A DNA stretch of 64,000 nucleotides, from NCBI RefSeq assembly GCF_001280425.1, contig NZ_LIUF01000002.1, forward strand, positions 248,001 to 312,000. The letters are read 5' to 3'. Every line of letters begins with the position of its first letter. The stretch's first letter is position 1. The notes beneath the pieces were generated by a model that searched no databases, was not told the origin of the DNA, and worked only from the letters and a program-made list of their open reading frames with translations. Below, in pieces: positions 1 to 9,423 of the stretch. The position numbers and the translations under genes were made by a program. This stretch comes from Haloarcula rubripromontorii (GTDB taxonomy: Archaea; Halobacteriota; Halobacteria; Halobacteriales; Haloarculaceae).

Positions 1-1649
1 TCCCCCTCGACGAGTCCGTCGAGTCGGTCGACGTGACCCTGAACAACCATCAGCCCGTTGAGCAGGTCGTGTCGCAGAGCACTGTTGAAAAACCGGAGTT
101 GCTCGGAGCGCATCTCCAGTAGTTCGCGGCTCTCCCGGAGCGCGTGCTCCTTTGCGACCCGGTCAAGCGCGTTTTCCGTCGTCGTCGCAAGCGTATCGGC
201 GAAACGACAGTCGTCGTCGGTGAACCCATCGTGGTCCGGGCCTGCACTGATCCCCAACACGCCATGGTCTCCGAGCGGGTACAGTAGCGACCCGCCGATG
301 TCGACGGGCAGTTGGGTGTCCGACGTTTCTATCGGCGCGCCGCGTCTCGCTTCACCCGATTCGAACACCTGCCAGACATCGCTGTCTCCCGGCTCAACGG
401 CAGGGTTTTCGGGCACGTCTCCGCGTCTGTATGCGTCGGCGAGCGCGTCGGTGAATACCGCTGACCGAAGGACGTTTGCGTCCTCGTCGTACACCATCGT
501 TCCCGCGTAGGGGTACTCGAGTAATTCGTCGACGGCAGTCACCGCGATTTCCAGCACTTCCTCGGGTGTCTCGGCGCTGAGGAACCGCTGGGAGACTGAC
601 TGAAGACTCGTGAGCGTTCGCTCACGCTGCTTCTGGAGCGTGATATCCCGTAACACCAGGACATACCCCTGTTCGCGGTCGTACTGGTCACGGATCGGTG
701 TCTTGTTGAGGTCGTACATCTTGGCTTCGCCGCCGTCCGTGCTGACTGTCCCGTCCGCCAACACGTGCTCCTCCCCGTTCCGCGCGGCATCAAACAGTCC
801 GGGGAGAACACGGTTTATCGGCGTCCCGACCGGTGACTCTCCGTCGAGGAGCTGGGTCCCGGCCGGGTTCGCGTCGATGAGCCGTGCCGACTCATCGAGT
901 ATCATGACAGGGTCGTCCATCTCTTCGAGGACGATGTCTGGCGCGAGCGGTTCGACGCTAAGGAAGTCATACCGGAAGAGCGCGAGTGCGATGAGGACGG
1001 CCTCGACAGAGAAAAACATCGAGGTCAGATTCAGTCCCGGATGCGGACTGAATCCGGCCTGGAAGGCGATGTTCCCGACGAGGGTAACCAACACCGCCAG
1101 CAGTATCACCGCGGTCTGGCGCCGGAAGATGTTCTGCGAGGAGATGAGAAACCGAGCCAGCAGGCCCAGCGAGACGAGGATAGGTGGGTACGCGAAGAGG
1201 AGCGGCCAGATAGAGGACGGCCCCTGTGACGCGACGACCGGTAATGTGAGACCGTTGACCGTCCGAACTGGGATACCACTGAGAGTCACCGTCTCCAGCA
1301 CCACTACTCCGCCGACGACTGCGTAAACGGCTACGAGTGCCCGTCGCCGTCCGCGGGTGAGCACCGCATCGTGGCCGGTATAGACAAGCGTGAAAAGCAG
1401 GAAGTACGCCGGTGCGAGTAAGAGCAGTCCGGTGGACGCAGCCAACAGGACGCCTGAAATCGGTGACCGTGGAGCGACGACGGTCCCGGCCGCACAGAGG
1501 CCGGCCAGCCCCGGTGGAATCGCCATCATCGATAACGGATGCGAGGCGGGGTGGTCACGATGCCGGCGAGCGACGTAGCCGACACCGAGTCCAGCGAGGC
1601 CACCTCCGGACAGCACAGCGGCGACGAGCAAGACGGGCGTAAGCCGCAT
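1..1649 (-). CDS. Sensor histidine kinase, 7TM-PAS-GAF-HisKA (3' end cut off by window)
   Basis: The reading frame is open from ATG at 1649 to the window edge, giving 549 residues. The first ~215 residues are a row of hydrophobic segments like the 7TM input region of archaeal/bacterial histidine kinases. A PAS domain follows at about 230-340, a GAF-like domain at about 346-500, and a dimerisation helix with the phospho-acceptor motif RHDLLNG (His527). The ATP-binding domain must lie outside the window. It is a membrane sensor kinase with unknown ligand; no response regulator is adjacent here. It is divergent from the M20 hydrolase gene, with 121 bases between the two starts. Domain order is read directly; the signal is unknown. 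Confidence 0.88.
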   Translation of the reverse strand, partial: MRLTPVLLVAAVLSGGGLAGLGVGYVARRHRDHPASHPLSMMAIPPGLAGLCAAGTVVAPRSPISGVLLAASTGLLLLAPAYFLLFTLVYTGHDAVLTRGRRRALVAVYAVVGGVVVLETVTLSGIPVRTVNGLTLPVVASQGPSSIWPLLFAYPPILVSLGLLARFLISSQNIFRRQTAVILLAVLVTLVGNIAFQAGFSPHPGLNLTSMFFSVEAVLIALALFRYDFLSVEPLAPDIVLEEMDDPVMILDESARLIDANPAGTQLLDGESPVGTPINRVLPGLFDAARNGEEHVLADGTVSTDGGEAKMYDLNKTPIRDQYDREQGYVLVLRDITLQKQRERTLTSLQSVSQRFLSAETPEEVLEIAVTAVDELLEYPYAGTMVYDEDANVLRSAVFTDALADAYRRGDVPENPAVEPGDSDVWQVFESGEARRGAPIETSDTQLPVDIGGSLLYPLGDHGVLGISAGPDHDGFTDDDCRFADTLATTTENALDRVAKEHALRESRELLEMRSEQLRFFNSALRHDLLNGLMVVQGHVDRLDGLVEG

Positions 1650-1770
1650 TACAACTCAATCATCGACCGAATCCCGTGTATCTTCCTCCCCCGTTATCAA
1701 ATTAGAAACTTACCGGTCCGATACCTGCCGGGTCCGGGGGACTCTTGCCCCACCGCACACTCCCGCTGGT

Positions 1771-2850
1771 ATGAGCGTCATTGACCTCACCGAGGACCTT
1801 GTCGCGATTCCCAGCCATGCGGACGAGTCCACGGCAGGGGCGTTCATCGCTGAGTGGCTCCGTGAGCACACGACTGGCGCGGTAAACCGCGACAGCCACG
1901 GCAACGTCATCGCCCGCAAGGGACAGGGCGACGACTCGCTCGCCCTCGTCGGCCACCACGACGTGGTCCCGCCGGACGGCTCGCAGGTCGATGCTGACGG
2001 CGAGTACGTCGTCGAACAGCGCGACGGTCGCCTCTACGGTCGGGGCGCGGCGGACATGAAAGGGTGTGTCGCCGCGGCGATGCTGGCCTTCCGGGACGCC
2101 GACCCCGCCGGCGAACTGGTCTTCGTCTCCTTCGTCGGCGAGGAACAGGGCGGGGTCGGTTGTCAGGCGGCCATCGAGGACGGCTTCGCGCCCGACTACG
2201 CCGTCGTCGGCGAGGGGGCGACCGGCTACTCCGCTCCCGGCACCACGGATGTCGCCGTCGCGCACAAGGGCCGGCGCGGGTCGACACTGGTCGCTGAGGG
2301 AGCGGCGGCCCACGCGAGCGAACCCGACGCCGGCGCGAACGCCATCTACCGCGCGACCGATGCCGTCGACGTGGTCCGGGGTCTCGACTTCCCGTCGACG
2401 TCCGTGCTCGGCCACGAGATGAGCGGGAGCGTCGCAGTCACCGAAATCGACGGCGGATCGGCCTGGAACGTCATCCCCGAGCGCTGTACGGTCACCGTCG
2501 ACGAGCGGACAGTCCCCGGCGAACGCGCGCCGCTCGACCGCGCTGAAGCCGTCGACGGCGTGACCTGGCGCGTCGACCAGGACCTCCCACCGATGGCCTG
2601 TGGCGACGCCGACTTCGCCGACGCGGTGCTCGACGCCGCCGCTGATGCGCAGGACAGCGCGCCCGAACACGTCGTCAAACCGCACGCGACCGACGCCGGC
2701 TGGCTCGCTCAGGCCGGAACGGACTGTGTAATTGTCGGTGCGGCCGAACCCGGTGAGGCACACACCGCCGACGAGAGCGTGTCGCTGGCGGTCATAGAGC
2801 GGTGTCGGGACATCTACGAGCGCGTCGCCGAGTCGTGGCCGTCCGAGTGA
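1771..2850 (+). CDS. M20 family metallohydrolase (ArgE/DapE type)
   Basis: The 359-residue product has the M20 di-zinc layout: HHDVVPP (metal His and nearby Asp), GRGAADMKG (bridging Asp), GEEQGG (general-base Glu plus metal Glu) and a C-terminal His in GEAHTADE. The central dimerisation (lid) domain is present but short. Family members remove acyl or amino-acid groups from amines (acetylornithine deacetylase, succinyl-diaminopimelate desuccinylase, [LysW]-lysine hydrolase). No arginine or lysine biosynthesis genes lie nearby, so the substrate cannot be assigned from context. The start ATG follows an intergenic region shared with the divergent kinase gene. Confidence 0.88.
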   Translation: MSVIDLTEDLVAIPSHADESTAGAFIAEWLREHTTGAVNRDSHGNVIARKGQGDDSLALVGHHDVVPPDGSQVDADGEYVVEQRDGRLYGRGAADMKGCVAAAMLAFRDADPAGELVFVSFVGEEQGGVGCQAAIEDGFAPDYAVVGEGATGYSAPGTTDVAVAHKGRRGSTLVAEGAAAHASEPDAGANAIYRATDAVDVVRGLDFPSTSVLGHEMSGSVAVTEIDGGSAWNVIPERCTVTVDERTVPGERAPLDRAEAVDGVTWRVDQDLPPMACGDADFADAVLDAAADAQDSAPEHVVKPHATDAGWLAQAGTDCVIVGAAEPGEAHTADESVSLAVIERCRDIYERVAESWPSE

Positions 2851-2948
2851 CTGTCGACTGTGCCGTGTCGCCATGATAGGGCCTGTTCGTTAGTGCACCC
2901 CTTACCGGCGGCATCGGGTCTTTACCGTCGCCGGCCTAACCCCGCCGT

Positions 2949-4451
2949 ATGGCAACAGCGAGCGAGGACAGCGAGTCCACGTACGAGCAGTTCCTCGACC
3001 ACGTCCGCCGCCTCCACTACGTCCAGGACGCCGGCGGCGTCCTGAACTGGGACCAGCAGGTGATGATGCCCGACGCCGGGACGCCGGCCCGGGCGAAACA
3101 GACTTCGGCTATCTCCACGCTCCATCACGACCTGTTGACCGACGACGCTCTGGCCGAGTGGCTGGACGAACTCGACGAGGCCGACCTCGACGCCGAACAG
3201 GCGGCCGTCGTCCGGGAGGTCCGCCGGGACCACGAGCGGGCGACGAAGGTCCCCGCCGACCTCGTCGAACGCATTTCGGAGGCGTCCTCGAACGCCCTGC
3301 CGGTCTGGAAAGAGGCCAAGGCCGAGGACGACTTCGACGCCTTCGCCGACACGCTCGAAGAACTGGTGGAACTCCGCCGGGAGTACGCCGAGGCCATTGA
3401 CCCCGACCGCGACCCCTACGAGGTTCTGTTCGAGGAGTACGAGCCGTACCTCGGCATCGACACCGCTGAAGAGGTGTTGACTGACCTGCGAGACGCGCTC
3501 GTGCCGCTCATCGACGACATCGCCGACAGCGACGTGACCCTCGCGGACCCGTTCGAGGGGACTTACGACGACGACACCCAGCATGGCCTCGTTGAGACTG
3601 CGCTCGACGACCTGGGCTACGACTGGGACCGCGGCCGCCTGGACACCGCCCCGCACCCGTTCTCGATGGGGACGCAGTTCGACGCCCGCGTCACCACCCG
3701 TTTCACCCCCGAGGACCCGCTGGACGCGCTGGGGTCGACCATCCACGAGTTCGGCCACGCCACGTACACGCTGGGCCTCCCGCAGGAGGCCTACGGCACG
3801 CCGCTGGGCGACAACCGCGACCTCTCGGTCCACGAGTCGCAGTCCCGTTTCTGGGAGAATCACGTCGGCCGCTCGCGCCCGTTCTGGGACTTCTTCGCCG
3901 ACACCGCCAACGACCGCCTCGGGACCGACGCCACCGCCCGGGAGTTCTACGAAGCGGCCAACGAGGTGTACGACGACAACCTCATCCGGGTCGAAGCAGA
4001 CGAGCTAACGTATCACATGCATATCATCGTCCGCTTCGAAATCGAGCGGGACCTCATCCGCGGGGACCTCGACGTGGCGGACGTCCCGGCGGTCTGGAAC
4101 GACAAGATGGAGGAGTACCTCGGCGTTCGTCCCGACACCGACGCCGAGGGCTGCCTGCAGGATATCCACTGGACGAACGGGGCCTTCGGCTACTTCCCGA
4201 CCTACACGCTCGGCTCGGTGCTGGCCGCACAACTCGACCACCACGCTCGACAGGACATCGACGGCTTCGACGACCACGTCTGTGCTGGCGAGTTCGACCC
4301 CATCCACGACTGGCTCACCGAGAACATCCACCAGCACGGTGCTCGCTACCGGACCGACGACCTCGTCGAAGAAGCGACCGGTGAATCGTTCACCGCTTCC
4401 CACTTCCTCGACTACGCCGAGGAGAAGTACCGGTCGCTGTACGACTGCTGA
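2949..4451 (+). CDS. Carboxypeptidase Taq family metallopeptidase (M32)
   Basis: The 500-residue length matches M32 carboxypeptidases, which release C-terminal amino acids in the cytoplasm using one divalent metal. The HEXXH motif is HEFGH at residues 266-270. The family signature [10 protein letters not shown] follows at about 295-304 and supplies the third metal ligand region. The protein is acidic and has no signal peptide. It stands alone downstream of the M20 hydrolase (98-base gap), so both peptide-degrading genes could serve amino-acid recycling, which is an inference. Confidence 0.95.
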   Translation: MATASEDSESTYEQFLDHVRRLHYVQDAGGVLNWDQQVMMPDAGTPARAKQTSAISTLHHDLLTDDALAEWLDELDEADLDAEQAAVVREVRRDHERATKVPADLVERISEASSNALPVWKEAKAEDDFDAFADTLEELVELRREYAEAIDPDRDPYEVLFEEYEPYLGIDTAEEVLTDLRDALVPLIDDIADSDVTLADPFEGTYDDDTQHGLVETALDDLGYDWDRGRLDTAPHPFSMGTQFDARVTTRFTPEDPLDALGSTIHEFGHATYTLGLPQEAYGTPLGDNRDLSVHESQSRFWENHVGRSRPFWDFFADTANDRLGTDATAREFYEAANEVYDDNLIRVEADELTYHMHIIVRFEIERDLIRGDLDVADVPAVWNDKMEEYLGVRPDTDAEGCLQDIHWTNGAFGYFPTYTLGSVLAAQLDHHARQDIDGFDDHVCAGEFDPIHDWLTENIHQHGARYRTDDLVEEATGESFTASHFLDYAEEKYRSLYDC

Positions 4452-4508
4452 CACGACGGTCGACGAACGCCGTCCCAGATATCGACTCTGATACTATTGG
4501 GCTACTCG

Positions 4509-4517
4509 TTTTATATT
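4509..4517 (+). promoter_or_regulatory. TATA box of the soluble transducer gene
   Basis: The AT-rich element ttttatatt is centred about 28 bases before ATG 4541, the usual distance from an archaeal TATA box to a leaderless start. It supports ATG 4541 over the upstream GTG at 4529. Confidence 0.6.
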
Positions 4518-4540
4518 CCCCGCCCATCGTGTCGACTACT

Positions 4541-5515
4541 ATGGCTGAGAGACCGACGGAAAACGTACAGGGGCAAACGGGTGCGGGGCTTGACACTGAC
4601 ATCGAGGACGAGGTCGCGGAGAACATCGATACGGAGGCTGGCTACAACCACACCGCTGCAAGCGAAATCCAGACGATGCTGGCCGAGGTAGAGGGGTCGT
4701 CGGTCGGAATCGCGGAGGAAACTGCCGACATCCGCGAACAGGCCGCCGAGCAGTACGAGAGCCTGACAGACATCGCAAACGAGGTGTCGAACCTCTCGGC
4801 GTCGGTTGAGCAGATCGCCTCGTCGTCCGAAGAGGTGTCCGCGGCCTCCCGCGAAGCGAAGGAACTCGCCGAGCGCGGGCAGGGGAACGCCGACGAAGTC
4901 CACGAGGCGATGGAGAATATCCAGCAGGCGGCCGACAGCGTTGCGGAGGATGTCAAGACGATACAGCAGAGCGTTCAGGAGATCGACGAGATCGTCGACG
5001 TCATCAACGACATCGCCGACCAGACCAATATGCTGGCGCTGAACGCGTCCATCGAGGCCGCGCGAGCGGGCGAGGCGGGCGAGGGGTTCGCCGTCGTCGC
5101 TGACGAGGTCAAGAGCCTCGCCGAGGAGTCACAGGAGCAGGCGACGACCATCGAGCAGATGATCGACGGCATCCAGGACGACACCGAGAACGCCGTCGAG
5201 AGCCTCGAAGAGAGCAACGACGAGATCGACGAGGGGATCGACACGGTCGAGGAATCGACCGAAATCCTCGAAGAGATAGACGACACCGTCCGCGAGGTCA
5301 ACAACGGTATCGAGGAGGTCGCTACAGCCACGGACCAGCAGGCCGCCTCGACTGAGGAAGTGGCCAGTATGATCGATCAGTCCACGGGCGCAGCCAAGGA
5401 CATCGCCGACAGCACGGCCGATATCGCCGAGGAATCCGACGAGCAAACAGACCTTCTCACAGACATCAATCAGGCGATGGACGACCTCGTCGCGGACCTC
5501 CAGCGCAACAACTGA
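4541..5515 (+). CDS. Soluble methyl-accepting chemotaxis-type transducer
   Basis: The 324-residue protein is almost wholly alpha-helical coiled coil with no membrane segment or HAMP domain. The tip of the signalling hairpin is intact ([20 protein letters not shown], residues about 162-181), the region that binds CheA and CheW. Glu/Gln-rich flanks provide candidate methylation sites. The N-terminal ~45 residues form a short variable region too small for a normal sensor domain, so it is a cytosolic Htr-like transducer with unknown input. ATG 4541 fits the TATA box spacing; GTG 4529 would add four residues. No che or flagellar genes are in the window. Confidence 0.88.
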   Translation: MAERPTENVQGQTGAGLDTDIEDEVAENIDTEAGYNHTAASEIQTMLAEVEGSSVGIAEETADIREQAAEQYESLTDIANEVSNLSASVEQIASSSEEVSAASREAKELAERGQGNADEVHEAMENIQQAADSVAEDVKTIQQSVQEIDEIVDVINDIADQTNMLALNASIEAARAGEAGEGFAVVADEVKSLAEESQEQATTIEQMIDGIQDDTENAVESLEESNDEIDEGIDTVEESTEILEEIDDTVREVNNGIEEVATATDQQAASTEEVASMIDQSTGAAKDIADSTADIAEESDEQTDLLTDINQAMDDLVADLQRNN

Positions 5516-5597
5516 ACAGCCTGCACACGTCGGCCATACAGTTCGAAACACCCGAGACGAACCAGTCGTTTATTCCTCCGGGTGGCATACTGCCACT

Positions 5598-6413
5598 ATG
5601 CGACCGGATCTGGACCCAGAACAGCTTGACCGCTATTCCCGGCACATCATCATGAACGACGTCGGGCCGGAGGGCCAGGCCGCGCTGCTCGACACCGACG
5701 TGCTGGTCGTCGGGGCCGGCGGCCTCGGCGCGCCGGTGCTCCAGTACCTCGCGGCCGCGGGCATCGGCCGGCTCGGCATCGTCGACGACGACACCGTCGA
5801 GCGGTCGAACCTCCAGCGGCAGGTCATCCACGGCGACGACGACGTGGGGCGGCCGAAAGTCGACAGCGCCGCCGAGTTCGTCACCGGCCTCAACCCCGAC
5901 GTGACCGTCGACCGCCACGAACTGCGGCTGGCGCGGGAGAACGCGACCGACCTGGTGGCCGACTACGACATCGTCGTCGACGCCTCTGACAACTTCGCCA
6001 CGCGGTTCCTCGTCAACGACGCCTGCACGCTCTCAGGCACGCCCTTTTCCCACGGCGCTATCTTCCAGTTCGAGGGACAGGTGACGACCTTTTCCGGCGA
6101 CAGCCCCTGCTACCGCTGTCTGTTCCCGGAAGCGCCGCCGGAGGGGACCGTGCCGGACTGCGCGACCGCGGGCGTGCTGGGCGTGTTGCCGGGCACTATC
6201 GGGTGTATGCAGGCGACTGAAGTCGTCAAGCTCGCCATGGACTACGGCGAGACGCTGGATGGCCGGCTCATCGCCTACGACGCCGCCGAGATGTCCTTCG
6301 AGGAGGTCCCCGTTGCGGCCAACCCCGACTGTCCGGTGTGTGGCGACGACCCAGCCATCGCCAGTGTCGCCGATGCCAGCTACGAGGGGCGCTGTTCGCT
6401 CGCCGAGGACTGA
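5598..6413 (+). CDS. ubaA: SAMP-activating enzyme E1 (UbaA; ThiF/MoeB family)
   Basis: The 271-residue protein has the E1 nucleotide-binding glycine motif GAGGLG (39-44), zinc-binding CYRC (171-174) and CPVC (245-248), and the catalytic cysteine at 188 in PDCATAG. Cys188 is also the catalytic position in Haloferax UbaA. This enzyme adenylates the Gly-Gly end of ubiquitin-like SAMP proteins, serving protein conjugation, molybdopterin/tungstopterin sulfur transfer and tRNA thiolation. A SAMP3-like substrate is encoded in the same window at 31760-32032. The gene is monocistronic, with a tttatt promoter element shortly upstream. Confidence 0.93.
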   Translation: MRPDLDPEQLDRYSRHIIMNDVGPEGQAALLDTDVLVVGAGGLGAPVLQYLAAAGIGRLGIVDDDTVERSNLQRQVIHGDDDVGRPKVDSAAEFVTGLNPDVTVDRHELRLARENATDLVADYDIVVDASDNFATRFLVNDACTLSGTPFSHGAIFQFEGQVTTFSGDSPCYRCLFPEAPPEGTVPDCATAGVLGVLPGTIGCMQATEVVKLAMDYGETLDGRLIAYDAAEMSFEEVPVAANPDCPVCGDDPAIASVADASYEGRCSLAED

Positions 6414-6502
6414 CCGGCACACGCTCCACCGCTGTTCTCACAGCTGATACTGTGGAACCGAGCTTTATGCGCCGATAGCCGCGAGTATCGGTAGCGACTC
6501 CC

Positions 6503-6874
6503 ATGTCCCGCCCTGATCACGCGTCTCACCCTCTCTCGGTTCGCCTCCAGAAACCCGGCTACGTCGAACTTGTCTTTTCGCTGGTACTCGTCTGGGGCTT
6601 TGGCGACGCGATGTCGACGCTGTTCGCCGCACGCTTCGCGGGGCCAGGGCTGGAGGCGAATCCCTGGATTCGGGCGCTGCTGTTTCACGAACCGCTGCTC
6701 GTCGTCGCGCTGAAGATGGCGGTCGTCCTGTATGTCGGCGTCGTCCTGCTGGAGTGTCGTGACGTGGTCGAGCGGGTCCCGCTGTGGCGGGCCTGGCTCC
6801 TCGGTGTCGTCGCTGTCGGCGCGGCTGTCGTCCTCGGCAACACCTACGTCGGCCTGGCCGCGGCCGCCGCTTAG
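6503..6874 (+). CDS. Small haloarchaeal membrane protein (DUF5658-like)
   Basis: This 123-residue protein has three hydrophobic segments at about 20-45, 60-79 and 94-122. The opening around GDAMST, with an Asp inside the first helix, and the later NPW resemble DUF5658 proteins; the family name is from memory and tentative. Its function is unknown. A tttatg TATA-like element lies ~38 bases upstream, and the inverted repeat CCGATA-N8-TATCGG (6472-6491) lies between it and the ATG. Its stop codon overlaps the stop of the convergent BtuF-like gene within four bases. Confidence 0.75.
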   Translation: MSRPDHASHPLSVRLQKPGYVELVFSLVLVWGFGDAMSTLFAARFAGPGLEANPWIRALLFHEPLLVVALKMAVVLYVGVVLLECRDVVERVPLWRAWLLGVVAVGAAVVLGNTYVGLAAAAA

Positions 6875-7782
6875 GCCCGAACGGTCCCGAGTTCGACGGC
6901 GGCGTCCCGCGGCGGCGTCTCGAACAGGTCCGGGTGGACGAGCGCCGCCAGGAACTCAAGCGTATCGACCAGTCGCGGCCCCGACCGATTCACGTAGTGG
7001 TGCCCGTCCATCACGTACGCCCGGCCCTCTCGAACCGCGGACAGGTCGTCGAAGCCGGGGCGGTTGGTCAGGTCGGCGAGGTTCTCACGGGTCTGTGCCA
7101 CGTCGAAGCCACAGGGCGCGGTCACCAGCACCTCGGGGTCGTACTCGCGGAGTTCGCCCCACTCGCGCGGCCGGGAGTGTGCGCCCGACGCTTCCATCCC
7201 GTAGGTTCCGCCGGCCGTCTCGACCATTTCGGGGACCCAGTGGCCGGCGACCATCACCGGGTCCAGCCAGTCCAGCACCGCCACGCGGGGCCGCGTCTCG
7301 GCTCGCGCCGCTGTCGTTTCCACCGCCGCGACGCGGTCCCGGAGGTCCGCGACGAGGTCGGCGGCGCGGTCGTCGCGCCCCACCGCCGTGCCGACCCGGT
7401 GGATGGACTCGAACAGGTCATCGAGGCTGTGGACATCGAGCGTCAGCACGTCGGCGTCCAGTCCCAACTCCTCGACGGCCTCGGCGACGATGACGTGGTC
7501 GACAGCACACACGTCACAGACGCCCTGCGTGACGATGAGGTCCGGGTCCAGTTCGGCCAGCGTGTCGCGGTCGATGGCGTAGACGCCGTCGCTCTCCTCG
7601 GCAGCCGCGACCTGCTCGTTGATCTCGCCACTCGATGCCGTCGGGTCGACGCGCGACCGATTGACCGACGGCTTCTCGCGGGCTGCCGGCGGATGGTCAC
7701 ATTCGTGTGAGACACCGACCGGCTCGACACCGAGCGCGTAGACGATTTCCGTCGCCGAGGGCAGGAGCGTGACGACTCGCAT
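6871..7782 (-). CDS. Cobalamin-binding (BtuF-like) periplasmic-binding-fold protein
   Basis: The 303-residue product is a PF01497-type binding protein. It starts MRVVTLLPSATEI and carries GVSHECDHPP, both typical of BtuF relatives. The start at 7782 was chosen because the family begins at this motif; the frame is open further upstream. No signal peptide or lipobox is visible, so it seems to be the cytosolic form common in haloarchaea rather than an ABC importer subunit. No BtuC/BtuD genes are adjacent. Corrinoid binding is a family-level inference. Confidence 0.82.
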   Translation of the reverse strand: MRVVTLLPSATEIVYALGVEPVGVSHECDHPPAAREKPSVNRSRVDPTASSGEINEQVAAAEESDGVYAIDRDTLAELDPDLIVTQGVCDVCAVDHVIVAEAVEELGLDADVLTLDVHSLDDLFESIHRVGTAVGRDDRAADLVADLRDRVAAVETTAARAETRPRVAVLDWLDPVMVAGHWVPEMVETAGGTYGMEASGAHSRPREWGELREYDPEVLVTAPCGFDVAQTRENLADLTNRPGFDDLSAVREGRAYVMDGHHYVNRSGPRLVDTLEFLAALVHPDLFETPPRDAAVELGTVRA

Positions 7783-7873
7783 ACTCCGACCTTGGTCCGC
7801 GCGGACAAAAACCTGCGTCCGCCACCTCGCACGCTTCGTTACGCTTACCCTCTGTCGCCGACGAGACGCGGGC

Positions 7874-8353
7874 ATGGAAGTCAAGTCGCGACACCACCTC
7901 CGTTCGGACGAGGTCGACACCATCACGACGGCGCTGTCGGAGAACCTCGGTGTCGAACTCGACGCGGATAGCTTCGAGAAGGTCGAGTTCGACGACAGCG
8001 ACTGGGATGTCGTCCTCGTCGACGGCGACCCACTCGTGCTCTACCTCGATGGTGAGCCGTTCCTCACAGTACAGGGAGCCAACCAGCACCCGCCCGAGAA
8101 ACACGTCGTCACCGTCGACGCCGGGGCCGTCTCCTTTGTCTCAGACGGCGCGGACATCATGCGGCCGGGAATCACCGTGGCCGACGACGACATCAGCGAG
8201 GGCGATCTGGTCGTCATCAACGAGGAGTCTCACGGGAAGTTCCTCGCCGTGGGCCGCGCACAGACCGACGGCGACGACATGGTCGGCGACAGCGGCAAAG
8301 TCGTCAAGTCGCTCCACCACGTCGGCGACGACCTGTTCGAGTTTTCGGTGTAG
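7874..8353 (+). CDS. PUA domain RNA-binding protein
   Basis: The 159-residue protein has an N-terminal alpha/beta region (about 1-75) followed by a PUA domain (about 77-150). The PUA signature is visible in VDAGAVSFVSDGADIMRPGI and the later GDLVVINEE and KFLAVGRA strands. Archaeal relatives of this layout are uncharacterised RNA-binding proteins, perhaps acting on tRNA, rRNA or translation (MCT-1-like). ATG 7874 gives the family start; the frame extends upstream only through divergent promoter sequence shared with the BtuF-like gene. Confidence 0.85.
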   Translation: MEVKSRHHLRSDEVDTITTALSENLGVELDADSFEKVEFDDSDWDVVLVDGDPLVLYLDGEPFLTVQGANQHPPEKHVVTVDAGAVSFVSDGADIMRPGITVADDDISEGDLVVINEESHGKFLAVGRAQTDGDDMVGDSGKVVKSLHHVGDDLFEFSV

Positions 8354-8375
8354 GGTAGTTCTGCACTCGCTTCAG

Positions 8376-8819
8376 TCACACCAGCGGTCGGAGCCCAAAC
8401 CGGTCGAAGCCACGGTCTACCGTGACTCTGAGGAGCGCTTCGACTACGCCAGCGCCCACGGCAACGCCGAGCAACAGGGGCCAGACGGTGAGATACGACG
8501 ACAGCGGGTGGAGATGTGTCCCGTAGAGCCACTTGGATACCGTGTTGCCGAGTAGCCAGACTGTCACAAGCACCGGCGTGACGAGCGAAAGGCGACTACA
8601 GAGATACAGCGGGACGGCACCGGTGAGAAACATCCCGACGGCGGCATAGCTGGCACCGAACACGAGGGCCGCTGTGTCGTGTGACGAGAAGTGGACGCCG
8701 TTTGCAAACAGCCACGACAGCACGCCGATGGCATAGAGGATGCCACCGACGGCTGCGACGGTACTGGGCGTCGACCTGATGGAGGGCAGGCGCATTGGTG
8801 TCGGCGTTCGTTCCGTCAT
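8376..8819 (-). CDS. Hypothetical four-helix membrane protein
   Basis: The 147-residue protein has four hydrophobic segments at about 20-41, 50-71, 78-97 and 108-129, after a ~20-residue Pro/Thr-rich cytoplasmic start. I do not recognise the family. It converges with the PUA gene (22-base gap) and is divergent from sepF. The hydrophobic pattern and codon-like composition support a real gene, but no function can be inferred. Confidence 0.65.
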   Translation of the reverse strand: MTERTPTPMRLPSIRSTPSTVAAVGGILYAIGVLSWLFANGVHFSSHDTAALVFGASYAAVGMFLTGAVPLYLCSRLSLVTPVLVTVWLLGNTVSKWLYGTHLHPLSSYLTVWPLLLGVAVGAGVVEALLRVTVDRGFDRFGLRPLV

Positions 8820-8940
8820 CTAAATAACGTTTTGTGCAGCCCACGCCGATCTCGGTCGTCACCACGGCCGATCAGGGTGTGCTGTGGCGATACGTTCGAT
8901 GGACGAAAAGTTGAAACGGGTAGCGCACGCCGTGAGTGAC

Positions 8941-9300
8941 ATGGGACTGATGAGCAAGATCCTCGGAGAGTCTGGATCCTCTCGGAACACCGAGGATTAC
9001 GTCGAACTGAACGCGAACGAATTCGAGATGACCGGGACGGAACTCGAACGCCAGGTCCGGATCGCCCGTATCAGCGACAAGCAGGACGTCATCGACATCA
9101 AAGACGCCGTCTACGACGGCGACGTGGTCGTCGCAGACATTACGCGCCACTCCACGCAGGACCGCACGATGGAACACATCAGCGACGAACTCAAGCAGGT
9201 CGCAAACGAGGTCGGCGGCGACATCGTCCAGAAAGACGACGACCAGCTCATCATCACGCCGGCTGGCGTCGGCATCTCTCGGGAACGACTCGGCCGATAG
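8941..9300 (+). CDS. sepF: Cell division protein SepF
   Basis: The 119-residue protein begins MGLMSKILG, an amphipathic membrane-targeting helix as in archaeal SepF, followed by a polar linker and a SepF core (about 40-115) with the strand/helix pattern of the family. SepF anchors FtsZ1/FtsZ2 rings to the membrane in haloarchaea. I chose ATG 8941 because the membrane helix must be N-terminal; the frame also allows GTG 8884 and ATG 8899, which would bury the helix. An aaaagttg element ~30 bases upstream may be the promoter. The gene stands alone. Confidence 0.85.
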   Translation: MGLMSKILGESGSSRNTEDYVELNANEFEMTGTELERQVRIARISDKQDVIDIKDAVYDGDVVVADITRHSTQDRTMEHISDELKQVANEVGGDIVQKDDDQLIITPAGVGISRERLGR

Positions 9301-9423
9301 GAGTGTGCTAGCCCGGTCGGCGAGACCTCGTTGTTCGGTTGCTCTTGTCAGCGTATCTCAGTCTAACTGCCGATTTTCGGGGGCTTCAATGCGTTTTTCG
9401 GTGTCGCCACGCTAAGGGCGGCA

